From Lates calcarifer (Eukaryota; Chordata; Actinopteri; Centropomidae), in assembly GCF_001640805.2 (NCBI RefSeq), contig NC_066838.1:9970066-10034065 (forward strand): a stretch of 64,000 nucleotides of DNA, given 5' to 3'. The notes beneath the pieces are model-generated. The model was not told where the DNA came from. It saw only the letters and a program-made list of their open reading frames with translations, and did not search any database. The translations under genes and the position numbers were made by a program. Shown in pieces: positions 49,301 to 62,882 of this stretch. Within the stretch, counting starts at the first letter, position 1. Each line of letters opens with the position of its first letter.

Positions 49301-52300
49301 AGTCAGGTGAAAAAAAAAGCTGAAAAATGAAGACAATAAATATGGGAGAAGGTTTTCCCCTAGAAATTGGGTCAAGTTACTGCAACAGTGCAGACAAAGT
49401 GTATGAATTCCACTTACTGATCCTCAGCTGCCGCCGTTGTCAAATGCAGAGAAAACACTTGTGTGCACCAAAGACAAATGGAAGCCATAAAGCCCGAAAT
49501 ATGTTCAACTGCAACTGCTACATAAAGCGCATGAAATGTCACAACCGGAGCATCATCAGTGGCCAGTAATGTGGTCATACTGAGCAGATGGCACGAGTGA
49601 ATGTGTGTGAAGCGGGTTCGCATGAGCATGCAGAGGGTAAATGATGGTAGAAATCACTGTGTGCAAGTCAGTTCATGTACAGGATGAGGGCTTGTTACAG
49701 TTTGTGCACTCATTGCTTGGCCTACCTTGTCTGTCAGTGGGATGCCCTGCGTGGACGTACAGGGTCTGCTGGCTTTGTCTGATGGCAGCAGTCAGGGGAA
49801 GGTCGGCCTGCATCACCCACTCCTGGTTGTTGCCGTTGACGACTGTCTCCGTGGGCATGGCCAGAGAGTGACGCTTGGGCACGTCCTTGGTCAGGGTGGC
49901 TAGTGACTGTTTGGCCTTAAGAGGGTAGACAGACAGATGGAATCAGGCGAAGAGCAAACACCCAACACACAACAATCGTGTTGAGAAATCTCACTTTTTT
50001 TTTTTTGTACTTTTGGGGTTGTTTGGGGTTTTTGAGTGAGTTGATTTTTCTGTCACTGTTGTTTTTGTTTTTACTTATGCACATGTTGTATGTGTGCGCA
50101 TATGTACATGGTAAGACATGTATCCAGAATCCTACTACGAGACTCCGAGCACATGCAGTTATGTGAGTTCTCCCCTGGGCTCATGTGGTTGTTGTCTCAT
50201 GAAAAATGCAGCTGTATTCATGTTGGTCTTTTGTTGTGTCAAATCTCTTGCTACAGCTCCAGAGAGTGTTGAAGGAAAGAAAAAAATGGACAGAATATCT
50301 GGAGGAGGTGTTTGTTTTTTTTTCTTCCTTTCGGGGGTGGAAGTTAGGGGGTTGGTGGTGTGTAAAAAATTGAGAAACTGGTAATAATGAAGCTTTTCTA
50401 TAAGTTTAATGAATACATTTGCTCTGTGGGGCCTTGTCACAAAGCACAATTCACCGCCTTTTAACAGGAACAACAATGAGCTGCTGGAGCCTTGGGGGAT
50501 GTGTTTGTATGTGTGTATTTATGTGTCTATCAAAAGATTTATTTTCTTTGTGTGTATGTTTTCTGATTAGCCTTGACACGGTGGTGTTTTACAGAAAATC
50601 TTGTTATTCTGTGAATCGTATCATCATGCCAAGCAGGCTGCAAATCAACATCGGCACAATCAGCTTCACTGCAATCATCTCTACCTACCAGCAATCAAAT
50701 GATTATCATGTCTTCAACATGCACAGCAGAATTATAATCTCAAACCTTTGGAGTAATCATTAGTTGTCAGAATGTTGATGTATTCCTTCTCCAAGCGTTC
50801 TTTTTCTCAATTAAACCTTAGACACATTCAGATCAACAGATCACAGCAGGAATCCGTGGGATCACCAATGTTAGGATTCACTGGGTTGGGGGACTCAAGT
50901 CAGGGACGGCTGAGGGGGGTTAGTCAAACACGTGCAGCTGAAGAGGGGGGGCTTTCCAAGACGACAATTAGGTCACAAATAGGAGAGATTTTCCAAGGAG
51001 CGGGAGGGTCAAGAAAGGTCAAACTTTAAAGTTGAGTAGTGGGGGTGGCCCGTCTTACCGCCATGACCCTAGATGAGTAGTCCCTGTCGGCAAGCCGCTC
51101 AAACACCCGGAACTCCATTCTCTGATTGACACAGTTACTCATCTGGGGGGGGTTGGAGACATGAGGGATGGCTATACTGTATGTTCAAAAGCTTTCTGAG
51201 TTCGATTATATGCATTATACCCAAAATAGTGCATATGTAGTAACAGACAGATGTATCATACACCCAGCTTTATTTGTATTGTTTGTCGTAAATATGTTCT
51301 TTCCCTTTTCTTGTCAGTAGTTTCAACATTTGTGATGAATATGTTAGAGCCTCGATAACAATAAAAAATTAATATCAAACTCAACAATTCTAAAGAGAAA
51401 GATAAAAGTTTTTTTTTTAAGTGTTACAGAGGAGCTGTTTAGTTAACCCCCGCCTGTCTTTCTGTCTCACCATGGCCAGTTCAGCTTCCAGCTCCTTGAT
51501 GCGGTTCTCCTTGAGGTCGAGCTGAGAGCGCAGCATCCCTGTGTGCTCTGTGGCTTCCTTGGTCTGTCGCCGCAGGTCCCACTTCTCTCTCTCCAGCAGG
51601 TCCTTCTCCTTGGCAAGTGCCTTCACCGCATCCTCGCTCTCCTAGTAGACACAAAGATCCTGATGGATTGGTTCACACATCAAGCATATCTTTGAAAAAT
51701 AAGATAAATGGTTCCAACCAAAACAATGGTGCTGAACCAATTTTCGTATCAGTGACTGCACTATTTGTTTCTTTTCCAAAGGAAGAAAAAAGTTTAAATT
51801 GCTACTGTTTGAAAATGTTTTAGGTCCCTTAGACTGTATAAGCTGCTGGAAACTTAATTTCCCTGAGGGAGTCATCCCAGGGATCAATAAAGTCTAGTCT
51901 AAGTCTAAGTCTATGTCTAGATGAAATACAGGCTTAAACATGAAAAACATGTTATAGTTGTAGTAATGTAAACAGCCTCACACTGACACAAACACACAAG
52001 TCTTCAATATGCAAAATATAGCATGTATACAAAGTATTTCATGGTCATATGTGCAGAGAGTGTAACAATCTGATCATCTCTTTGAAACCCTGAGTATATT
52101 AGAACAAGTACAGTGCACACATTCATTAAATATTCTCATCCACACAATGGCACATGAAAGACTTGGCATAAAAGACTAAATCCACAGCTACAAAAAAGGA
52201 GACACTTTGTGTGGGTGTGTTTGTGTGTGCACTTGCGCATGCCCTGTGTATAGGCAGAGCATGGCTGCCATACTTTTCTGTGCTGCTCATAGTTGCGTAT

Positions 52301-54991
52301 GAAGTCGCGGAGCTGCTCCTCCCGGCTCTCGAGAGTGGCATAAAGCTGCTGCATCTGGTTCACCAGGTCCGCTTTCTCTGCCTTCAGACGCTTACGGTCT
52401 GACTTCATGGCTGCAAGAAAAGATGAGAGAGAGGGAGAGGGGGGTGTTAGCTAGCATCAGAGACCAGCAACATTCGGTTGTGGGTTGAAGTGTCTCTGTG
52501 TTGGTGTGTGTGCATGTATGAAAGCAACAGTACATGTTCTGTGTGTGAAAAGCGCATTAACACATAAAAGGGAAAATAAGGGTTAAATTTTATAAATTGT
52601 CAGAAAAAAATGTAACTTTGTCATTTGAACAGAGTCGTTTACATCACAACTGAAAGAAAGAAAACATGTGGCAGCACGGTGGTGCTATGGTTAGCACTGT
52701 CACCTCACAGCAATACGGTTCCAGATTCAAGCCTCAGTTCGCTCTGGGCTTTTCTGTGTGGAGTTTGCATATTCTCCCTGTGCCTGCGTGGGTTCCCTCC
52801 GGCTTCCTCCAAAGACATGCAGGTTAGGTTAACTGTCGACTCTAAACTGCCCATAGGTGTGAATGTGAGTGTGAATGGCTGTTTGTCTATTTGTGTTGGT
52901 CCTACGATGGACTGGCAATCTGTCCAGGGTGTACCCCACCTCTCACCCAGTGTCAACTGGTATATTCTCCAGCCCCCCTGTGACCCTTAAGGATAAGCAG
53001 TATAGATAATAGATGGATAAAAGAAAGAAAATATGGAGTGTGTATCTAATATTTCCACAGAGCAAACAACAAATAAATACTGCCCTTCAGGATTTCTAAA
53101 GAGTGATTTTAGCAAGCAAAATAATTTATGACATTTGCTAGACCTTCTCAAGATGATCAAAACAACTGCGCATACAGACAATTAATTAAATGTAATTAAT
53201 TTCATAGTGACCCATATGCAGATCTTGTAATAGTCTGCTAAGATGCCTTGAGGTGATTCGTGTACAGTATTACCAATGGGTTACTGTATTTGTGGACACA
53301 GCCCTAAGATAATGTGTAATTACGGATTTGTCCTACGGACCAACACTGGTTGTTAAAATGCATTAAATGCAGTCTTTCTGCATCTAAATACTAACTAATC
53401 TTGGCAGTATGTGTTGTCCACAAGTCCACATTAGCAGTGTCTTCACACATAATATGTAGCTTAATAAACGCCTTCAGATATGAAGCGTTTTAAGTAACAA
53501 ACATTAAATACACCTGCTGTTGCTGGTCTAATGTGGCATGACTGCATGTTGATAAAGAGGTGACTCACACGTGAACCCTCCTGTCAATCTTCTCTCAGCT
53601 GCCTGGCTTCGTTAGAGGCTGGGTCTCTCTTTTCATCTATCTCTCTGCCGCATGCTTCTCTCTAATCCTCTGGCACTTCACCCACACATCATGATAAAGA
53701 ATATGGTTCAGTGTAGCTATTCAGAGAAGCTCTAATTTTCTCAAAGACAACATCTCCTTTTTTCTCTCCTCTGCATCTGCCTCTTCTCCTGCTTTCTCTT
53801 GATCCTCTCTCCCAGCTCCACACGCGCGGCCGTTTTGCAGACATCTGCTTAAAGCCGAGTTTCCCTCCGGCCATATCTCCACACTGACAATATATGTTTT
53901 ATTTACATTTTGTACATTCAAGCTGTGTCTGTCCACCTTTGTCTTCTTCACTTTGACATCTATTTCCTCACTGCACGGCATCTCTGACTGTTGGATGTTT
54001 CGTAGCATCACACAGTTCTTTTTTTTCCCCCCTCTTGATGCTTGTTATCACTGATTCACCTTTCTTCTTCCTCTCTCTCTTTTTTTACCCCTCTGAGCCA
54101 GCTGCCTGTCATTAATTAACTTATATCACAGCCTGGTTAATTGTGTGACATTCACAAGTTGCGTCTGGGGAGCATGCTCGGGCAAGTGGAATGGAAGTGC
54201 AGTTTCACAAGGACAGATTCACCCTCTCCTTTTCCTCTCCTTCATTTTTCCTCCTGTCACCATTTTCATATCTCCCCGTTTCACCCGTTCTTTCGAGGTG
54301 GAATCCCCCAGCCAAAAGGGATGTGCGGGCCAAACTAGCCGGCGAATAAAGACAAGAAACATTCCTTATTGGCCAAGAGAAACAGGAAACCTCCCAGCAC
54401 CTGCCTCAGGAAGTGAAATCAAAGCCGTCTTTGAGATGAGCCAAAAACACTGCTGCTGCCTCACATCCTGCACCTGTGACCATTGGCAGCGTCGACCCTC
54501 CTGGTGTCGGATACAAGAAAGCACTCACTGTGACTCAGTAAAAGGGCCCATTCACAGTAGCAAATCATGTTTGCAGCGTTACAACCATTTAACATTTATG
54601 CATAAACACTTTTAATGAACAAGGATGGTCCCGGGGCTCACTGCAGTTACATCACAATGAAGAACGTACATTAGGTGAGATGGAAAGGCACGAGCATGTC
54701 TCCCTCTGCTGACAGTCATATTAATGACTAACATACTCTGGCTCTGTCCAGGCCTCCAAGAATTATTACCAGATGAAACAAGAGGGAACCACCTGGGAGC
54801 CATACAGAGCTGAAGTTAATGCGTGTGGAGCTGGAGGAGGAGGAAGACATGGAGAGGCTTGATTTAATAGTCTCTTCATGGAGGATATCTGTGCAAGCAC
54901 CTATTTCCTTTCTTGCTATGCATGCAGTGAATATATTTTGTTTGTTTTGAATATTTGTGAACTTCTTTGATTTATATCTACAGTAGATTTC

Positions 54992-55034
<43 letters not shown>

Positions 55035-58000
55035 ATGCGTGTGTGTGCGTAAAATGTGAAACAATGGCTGTCTTTGTGCAAAACCATGTGTGCCTGCATG
55101 CAAATTCAGATACGAAAAAGCGACCCACTGGCCCACGTAAGCAGAAGAACAACAGATTGGGACTCGTGCAAAACAAACACTCTCTATCAAAAAGACCAAG
55201 CCACTGTTCCTACAGCTGAGTGTTAAAAAAAACAAAAGCACCTGCCTGTATCACCCTCTCTCAACACACTCTCTAAAATCTGCATAAGTGGTTTTTAGCT
55301 CACTACACAAAACCTCTTGTGCCACAAGCCCTTGTGCTTTTAAGTAGTTTAATGTGAACAACTACTACTGTAGTGTGCTAAAAGCCTTTGTCTGCTCGGC
55401 TCTTTTATGACGCTTTGCTATTGGAAAGCCTGCAATGAGTGGGCCAACTCATTAGATACTAAACAGGAACACTGGACTCCTCAGGGAGTTCTCACTGGCT
55501 GGATCCATTCCTGTATTGAAACTAACTTAGCTTAATAGCTTGGCATTTTGGGAACACATTCACTTGTTTATACATATGTATAGAGAGAAACATATTATAT
55601 ACTGTATATACTGCACACAAATATACAGTAGATATAGATAAACAATTAATGAATGTATGTATGGTGGTGGGTTAGCACGGTCGCCTCACAGCAAGAGGTG
55701 ACCGTGCTAACAGCAAGGCTTCCTCCCACCATCCAAAGACAGATTAGGTTAATTAGTGACTCTAAATTGCCTGTGAGTGTGAATGTGAGTGTGAATGGTT
55801 GTTTGTCTATATATGTTGGCCCTGCGATGGACTGGCGATCCGTACAGGATTTACCCCGTCTCTCACCCAATGTCAGCTGGGATGGGCCGTGACCCGGATA
55901 AGCAGTATAGATAATGGATGGATGGATGGATGGATGGATGGATGGATGGATGGATGAAAGAGGATAGCACAGGAAAACGATGCTTTGTGTTTGTAACATG
56001 CTGAGTATTTATGCATAGAAGTGGATTATACTGCAGGAGGGATAATTTTTTCTATGTTTTGATGCTTTTATTTCCTGCTGTGAAAATATGTCACCACATG
56101 AATCCCTTTTGTCAGTGACATGACTTGAAGCTGACCACAGCTGCTGTCATGTGTAGAGGAAGAACCAAACTCCATTTTTTTACAGCTACCTTTTAAGCCT
56201 ACAGGAGGTCATTGTTTGATTTTGAAAGGATGAACAAGCCCTCCAACCTCAACGACCATATAGGTCGTGAGTCCCTCCCTCTCTAATATGGCCTGTAGAA
56301 GTGTCTCCTGAAGAAGCACCCCTTCTGCGGACCTTTGTCGTCATGGTTAGAATAACAAAGTTTATGCTTAAGGAACACTCGCAGTTTGGTTTAGGCACAA
56401 AAACAAGTTGGTCAGGTTGAGGGAAAGATCCCCCTCACATGGACTTTGTTGCTCTTTATACTACGTCACCTAACTTCCTCTTTTTGCTCCTGTCATAATT
56501 GTCTCAGACACCAAAGGTTTGCAAACAATAAAATGTGACTACAGGTCATAATAAGCTGCTTGCACAGACGACCTATGGGGTCTTTTTTTAGGGTACGGCA
56601 TTCTCCAAACGATCTACTGGACTATCACTTTAAAACACTACGTGAATACATTATGTCCTAAGGCCAAACACTCAGTGGAAAAGACTTTCTGATTATCCTT
56701 GATTTTGAGGAAACAAACTAAACCATCTCATCTGCTGGTTCACGTAGTCTGAACTTATCACTGTGGCACGCTTTTCACATCCCACTCATCGCTTGTCTCT
56801 GGTTAAATAACAACCCTCATTATCTGGTGCGCCCTAAAATAAATGACAAGAGAGTGTGCCAACAATACAGGGAACTTTGAGGAACTGACGTCCATATCGT
56901 ATTCAATTTTTATGCTTTTCAGCACATTTAATATTGTGTAACAAGCAAGTTCAGTTTACTTTCAACAACAGACGACAGGATCACAGAGACAGACCCACTT
57001 ATCAACACCCCTCAGAAAAGCGATGCTCTTCGCATTAATGAATGAACCCACTCCACACTGACACTACTCCGTATAACTTCAGCCCTAAAGAGAAGGGACA
57101 GGCTTTTAGTCAGCTCTTAACATAATTATTTGGGAAGAGAACAAAAGAGACATTGGTTCATTGGAGGGAGTCCATTGTTCACGGTTTGGGATTTTAAATC
57201 TGCCAGCTGAATAATGAAGCGGGAGCCTCAGAGCTGCGCAGTGTGCTCACCTCCTCACTTCCTCAGTAAAAACAAACTCATGGGTTGTACGAGGTTGATA
57301 TCTGCTAGAGTTTAACGATTCTTACAGTACAGCAGATACTGTTACTCCTGTATCAGACTTGGTGATATGTAGATATTTTAATGAGATTTAATCAACATGT
57401 TAACCTGAATCTGAAAACTTTAACAATGACCTTTGTTAAAAGCTTATGCACAACCTATATGCTACACAAAACAGAAAATAGATAAAACTGAATAAAATAG
57501 ATCAAAATATTGCTCACTAATAAGTAATCTGGAGGGGTGTGAATTAGTCTGTGTGTGTGTGTGTGTACAAGCTATTTAAACAGCAGCACTGATACATCAA
57601 GAAATCAAGGGGAGAATCATACTTTGGTCCCATAGCAGCACCTCATTACTCACCTCTATTTCTTCACTGAATCCAAAACAAAATTAATTGGCGCTGTAAT
57701 CTGTAGAAAGGCTGAGCCTAATTGTTCAGATGTAAGCAATGTGACAATACTGTATATAAAAACGAGAACTGTGACTCATATTCTGACACATCAGCACCTG
57801 AACAAAATCTCTCTGATGACTGAAGTACCCGTGCTTGCCACTAGGGGCCACCGTCATCCAAACACGCGTTCTCATTTGAGACCATCCAATTAAAACAGAT
57901 CAAGGTGCATACTGGATAGCAAGGCTACCTTCATTACCTGTTATCATGAAGCCTCTGCCAGCACTGAGGAAATAAATCACAAAAGATTTGCGAAAAGCAC

Positions 58001-61000
58001 ACAGCGCACAATAATTTTCCCAGGTTTCCAAAATTCAACTGAAGCCTTTAATTTAAAACAAAAAAACCCTTAATTTGTTGAAAAACAAAAGACAACATTA
58101 CTGCAATTACTTTAATGTTATCAGGTTAAGTAGCTGGGTGAAATTTCACAGCACTGAGTGTGTGTGTCTGTGTGTATCGGCATTTGAATGCCTGGTGAGG
58201 GAGGAGGCCTTGTAGTCAAGGGCAGAGCTGCTTTCTGAGTACGGTGTAGCGTGAAATGACACTAAACAGAGCAGGCAGACTGTGCTTTGATGATACATAG
58301 CTGTCTGCTGCTTTCATTTGAGCTCTGGATTGACTGGGAGTCCCTCAGTGATAGTAATTATCCAAAGAGGAAATAGCTAATTAAAAATAGCACAGGGCCA
58401 GCTATACTTTGAAATTTCATTAAACACAACTTTGATGAGAAAGTCCAAATAAAACTCGGGTAAACTTATAAACACCTTTCGACAGCCCAACTGTTTTAGC
58501 CCAACTGTGGTTTATCTTCTGATTGTGCCTTCACTTTTGGTTTAGGAGACAGTTTCAGTTCATTGTCATTTGTGTACTTAAAGGTAGGGGGGATGAAATG
58601 ACTCCCAACAAGCAGCTCTTGGGTTGAATTGAATGCCCACAGGCATCATAACAAAACCTGCAATTGTGAGTTGGCGATTACCCACGATTACAATTATAGC
58701 GCTAACAGGCTGATGTCTGGCACACAGTGGGAGTGAGCTCAGGCCTTAACACTGAAACAGTGTGGGCATCACACCAAACAAAGGCAGAGGGGGAGATAGA
58801 GGAAGAGACAGTGAGGGAGGAAATGAAGAGTTACTGGAGAGACAACAGACTGAAAAGTAGTGTTCCTCTCTGCGTTTTCCATTTTGTATTCATAGGCACC
58901 AGAAAATCTGCATGTAATTTAGCCGCAAACCGTCTGAACTGAGGTAGGAGTGGCAACACAGTTTCTGTGAACCATTCCCAAAGTAAACAGGTATTATCTC
59001 AAATGGCAGAGAGCAAAGGAGGGGATGATGCGTTTCTTTCATGCTACTTCATTACTCCAGCTTTTTGCTTTTTCATCCAAAGCAGAACCACAGGAAAATA
59101 AATAAATAAAAACTAAAAACACAAAGCAACTCTGCTTCACAATAATTGTTGGTAGCACTTCAATAAAACCCCCCAGGGCGTTTCAGTTCTCCAAACATTT
59201 CTCTCATTCTTCAGGGAAGAAACACTTTGTCACAGCATTTGGTGGGATGTTCAGTTGTGCCAGTCTTGTGAAAACTGGGGGAAAATCAAATAGAGTCGAC
59301 ATCTCGCCTCCAATCAATTGGAAGCATATGGAAATTGCTGTAGTTAATGAGGTATTCTCAAGAACATTTGGCCAATGTTTTTTTTCCCATCAGCAGCTAC
59401 TTTAAAACCCAACTATTTCCAAATCCAACTGCTAATCGAGTCTTTTCGCTGTATTACAAACCTTCTAAACACAAAAAGTAACCAGATAAGTTTCTCTTGG
59501 AGTAATCTGGTGTAAACAAGCCTCGGAATTGAGCTGGGTCAGTGACAGGGCACAAAGGCTACTTAATATAGTCATGACACCAAAAGGCCAAGTAATTTAT
59601 TGCAAAACACACTTAATTTTACCTTCTAAGTCAGGAAAATTTATCAAACTTACAAATAAGTAAGATATACTAAAAGGTCTCAGTATGCCTCAGTTGAAAG
59701 GATTGTTGGATTCTGATGGCAGAATCAGAGGGTAGGTTAAAACCTCTACCTTTAGACGTGGTCAGATGTGGCTGTTGTATAACATCATCTGAAGCATAGT
59801 GAGAAATTAAGGCTTTTGCAGCTGTTTTTCGTTTGATGTGACGTTTTCTATCCCCAAAACATTCTGAAAACTCTCTGAAAGTCTTTAATACATCTGTAAC
59901 AGCCCAGGTTCTTTCCCCAATAGTTGCCTAATGGCTTAGTAATATAAAAAATACCCTAAATGCCCTTTATTGCAAATAGTTTGTTTTTTATTAAACTGTT
60001 CATTTCCTCACTTCCTCTTTAATTTTCACTTCATTGTCCCTCATGCCCAACATGCCTGCAACAGCCAATTAAGATATGCACAAAATAAACTTGTCTTGTC
60101 TTGACTTTAATGGTGTCAGAATATTCATAGAGTCACACGTTTCAATCAGTCTTATCAAAATAAACCCACACTCCACAATTAACACCAGTTCTGTCCCATA
60201 CCATGTGCAAGTATCTGCAGCACAGAGCATGAATGCATTTGGTGGAAGCAGCTGGAGGAGCAACACAAACAAGACAATGAGACAAAATGGGATGACAGAT
60301 GTTTTGTTGCTTGGAAACAACTGTAAATATTGCTGGGGACAAATCCAAAATTCACTGTCTGTTACCCACCGCATGAAAACAGTATAAGAGCAAAAAAGCT
60401 AGCCAAATACTGTTGCTGGCCTTTCATAGCTGTCTTAAAAAATAGTATTCTTGGAGTCTGAGCAAGCCACAGTGTCAGTGTATGAAGATGGAGTGTGACA
60501 ACTGTGGACTAACAAAAAAGCTGGGAACCAGCTACTGCTGTACGGGCAGGTCATGTGGAAAATAACAATAAAAAATATAAATAATTCAGAAATCTTGCTA
60601 CTTTCACCACTGAATGCAAATATCTTTTTTTTTTCCCACCGGTCAGTAAGCCAAAAACTCCACCTGAACATCAACTTCGGCTCTAAGGACTTGAAGTGCG
60701 AAAAGAACGAATAGCAACAGCAATGTCTTCTCACTCGACTTCATAGTTGTTTCAGTTTGAACTGAACCAGCTCCAACAGAGACAAACTTGAATATGACAA
60801 CAGCCAATTTCCTGTTGTCCTCCCACATACCCCATCTTAATTGCAGACCAGATCCACCCTACTTAACGTTTCTGGACCTTGTAAGCCAACCAAAGTCCCC
60901 CTTTATAAAGCTTTCATTAGCCACTGATTACTGTCAGTGCCTGCTGGGGCTGGTAGGCTTTGGCCTTCATTAGCAGGCCTGAGTCATACAAATGACTGTA

Positions 61001-62834
61001 TAAGCCTGTGTGCAGTCTGTTCAGACAGCCAAACAGCCAGCTGAAGAAGAGATAAGTATTTATTTGATGTGTGCTCTATATTCTGCTCTGCCCCAGTCCG
61101 TTTTGTTTTTGTTCAATTCTTTCAAGAAGCGTAGGCTGCAAGTGTCAAGTGAAATGTCGCAGTAACAAAATCCCCTGACAGCATGTCATGCATTTGTCTG
61201 ATACCAAAATGGTGGTTTTGTGCTCTGCCTCATTCCATGGGCAATAAGTCTTTGAAAAGAATGATTCACTGCCACGCTGATGACATCTCTGCTTGATGGC
61301 CTGCAATCCACTGTGCACTGTCTGGCAGAACTTCTTCATTACTTCACTCTATGCAGCACAGTCTCTGTGAGAGCAATATGTAAGTGGATCCCCATTTCGC
61401 TCACTCTCATCTGTAAACCAGATACAGAGCACGGAATACTGTAGTCGGTCGTTAACAGAGAGGAATCTGTTCTGTACACTGGTGTCTCATTAGTTCTGAA
61501 AGGACCGACATGGCACATTTTGAATGTTAGGGTTCTCTCCAAGGTGCTAATGAAATGTTTGAGGTAATCTGTTGTCAGAATGTACATCATATTTATATCA
61601 CCTGTATTTAAAGATTAAAACAAATCTTTCATGGCAGCTAAAACAGTAACTTTTCCTTTTTATTCAATTTATTCGACACATTTGCTCTTTCTGTGCCAAA
61701 GAATGAAATACCCATATTTTGCACTGCACTCTAATCAGCACTTTCAGGTGGAAAATCATTCATTTTAAACTTCAAACAAGGCAGCATGTAAGTTTTAATA
61801 AGCAACTTGCAAGTCAACATGCAAAACTGAATGAAGTCTCTGAATGCTGAGAATTACAATGACAGCATTTGAACATTTATCTTCGAGAAGAAGTCCTTTT
61901 ATTGCATTTCTCTAACCACTAAATATTCAAGGTGTGTGGTTATACAAAGTCTGTCTGTCACTGTCTGATTGACACTGAATCATTTTTGCTTTTGAATCAA
62001 ATCTGCAGGGATACAAGTCACAACAAAGTCCCTACAGCATTCAAGTCCAAGTCATGACTTAAGTCCTTATTTTTGTGAAGCCTAACTTAAGTCACAGTCT
62101 ATAGTCTACTGCTGGTGATTGATAAGCTGAAACAATGAAAACACTGATTTGAAAGCTTTAGGTTAAGCCAATACAGACAAGTTAACATTTAGATTTTTTA
62201 TATTGTATGTATACAAGTGTATTCTCTATTTTATACAGCATTGTTCTGATGATACAGCACAGATTCTACAGTACACTGTGCTGTATGTACGTGGGCAGCG
62301 CAGAGTGGCTTTTTGTTTTTTTGAAAAGTCAACGTCCTAGTGTCCTCCCTCACCCCAGATACCACTTCATCTCTCGAGCGGAACACATGCTAATGGCCTG
62401 TAATGCAGCTAATGGGCAGCATTAACCACACTGTTACAGACTTTCATGTTAACATTACGGTGACAAGAAAAATTGCCCTGGTTTCAAGCCCTGTGGAGCA
62501 AAAATGCAGCAGGTTTTCTCTCAGCATGAATGAGGAGTGACAAACAGAAAACCTACAGCAGCTGGAAGCTAAATGATTACAGAATGTGTTGAACAGGAGA
62601 GTGCGAACTTCTGCCACTTCACTCAGCTTTGCATACTTCCAATCCTCACATTTTCGCCCAACAGGGCAAACCAACTCTTACTAAATTATAGCTTTCAAAA
62701 TTTACACATTTGTCAAATGTAGACTACACTAAGATTGTGCTTTTCTCATTGTGAATCACGGCAAACTACTCTGTGTTTAAGTAGTGAATAATTCTCTTGG
62801 ACATGGTTTCTTAACTCCTATCAATAAGTTAAGA

Positions 62835-62882
<48 letters not shown>

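Noticed and set aside
52705..52990. Open frames on both strands at 52.7-53.0 kb
   Set aside because: They lie entirely within a SINE copy; a similar frame appears in the second copy at 55.65 kb.
53721..54011. Lys/Glu-rich - strand frame in the large kazn intron
   Set aside because: Simple purine-rich sequence (CT-rich on +) explains its composition; no phase-matched splice sites to kazn exons were found.
60069..60374. 101-codon - strand frame with hydrophobic segment near 60.2 kb
   Set aside because: It ends in a dispersed-repeat fragment and shows no family motif; kept only as a weak possibility for a downstream exon of the nested candidate.
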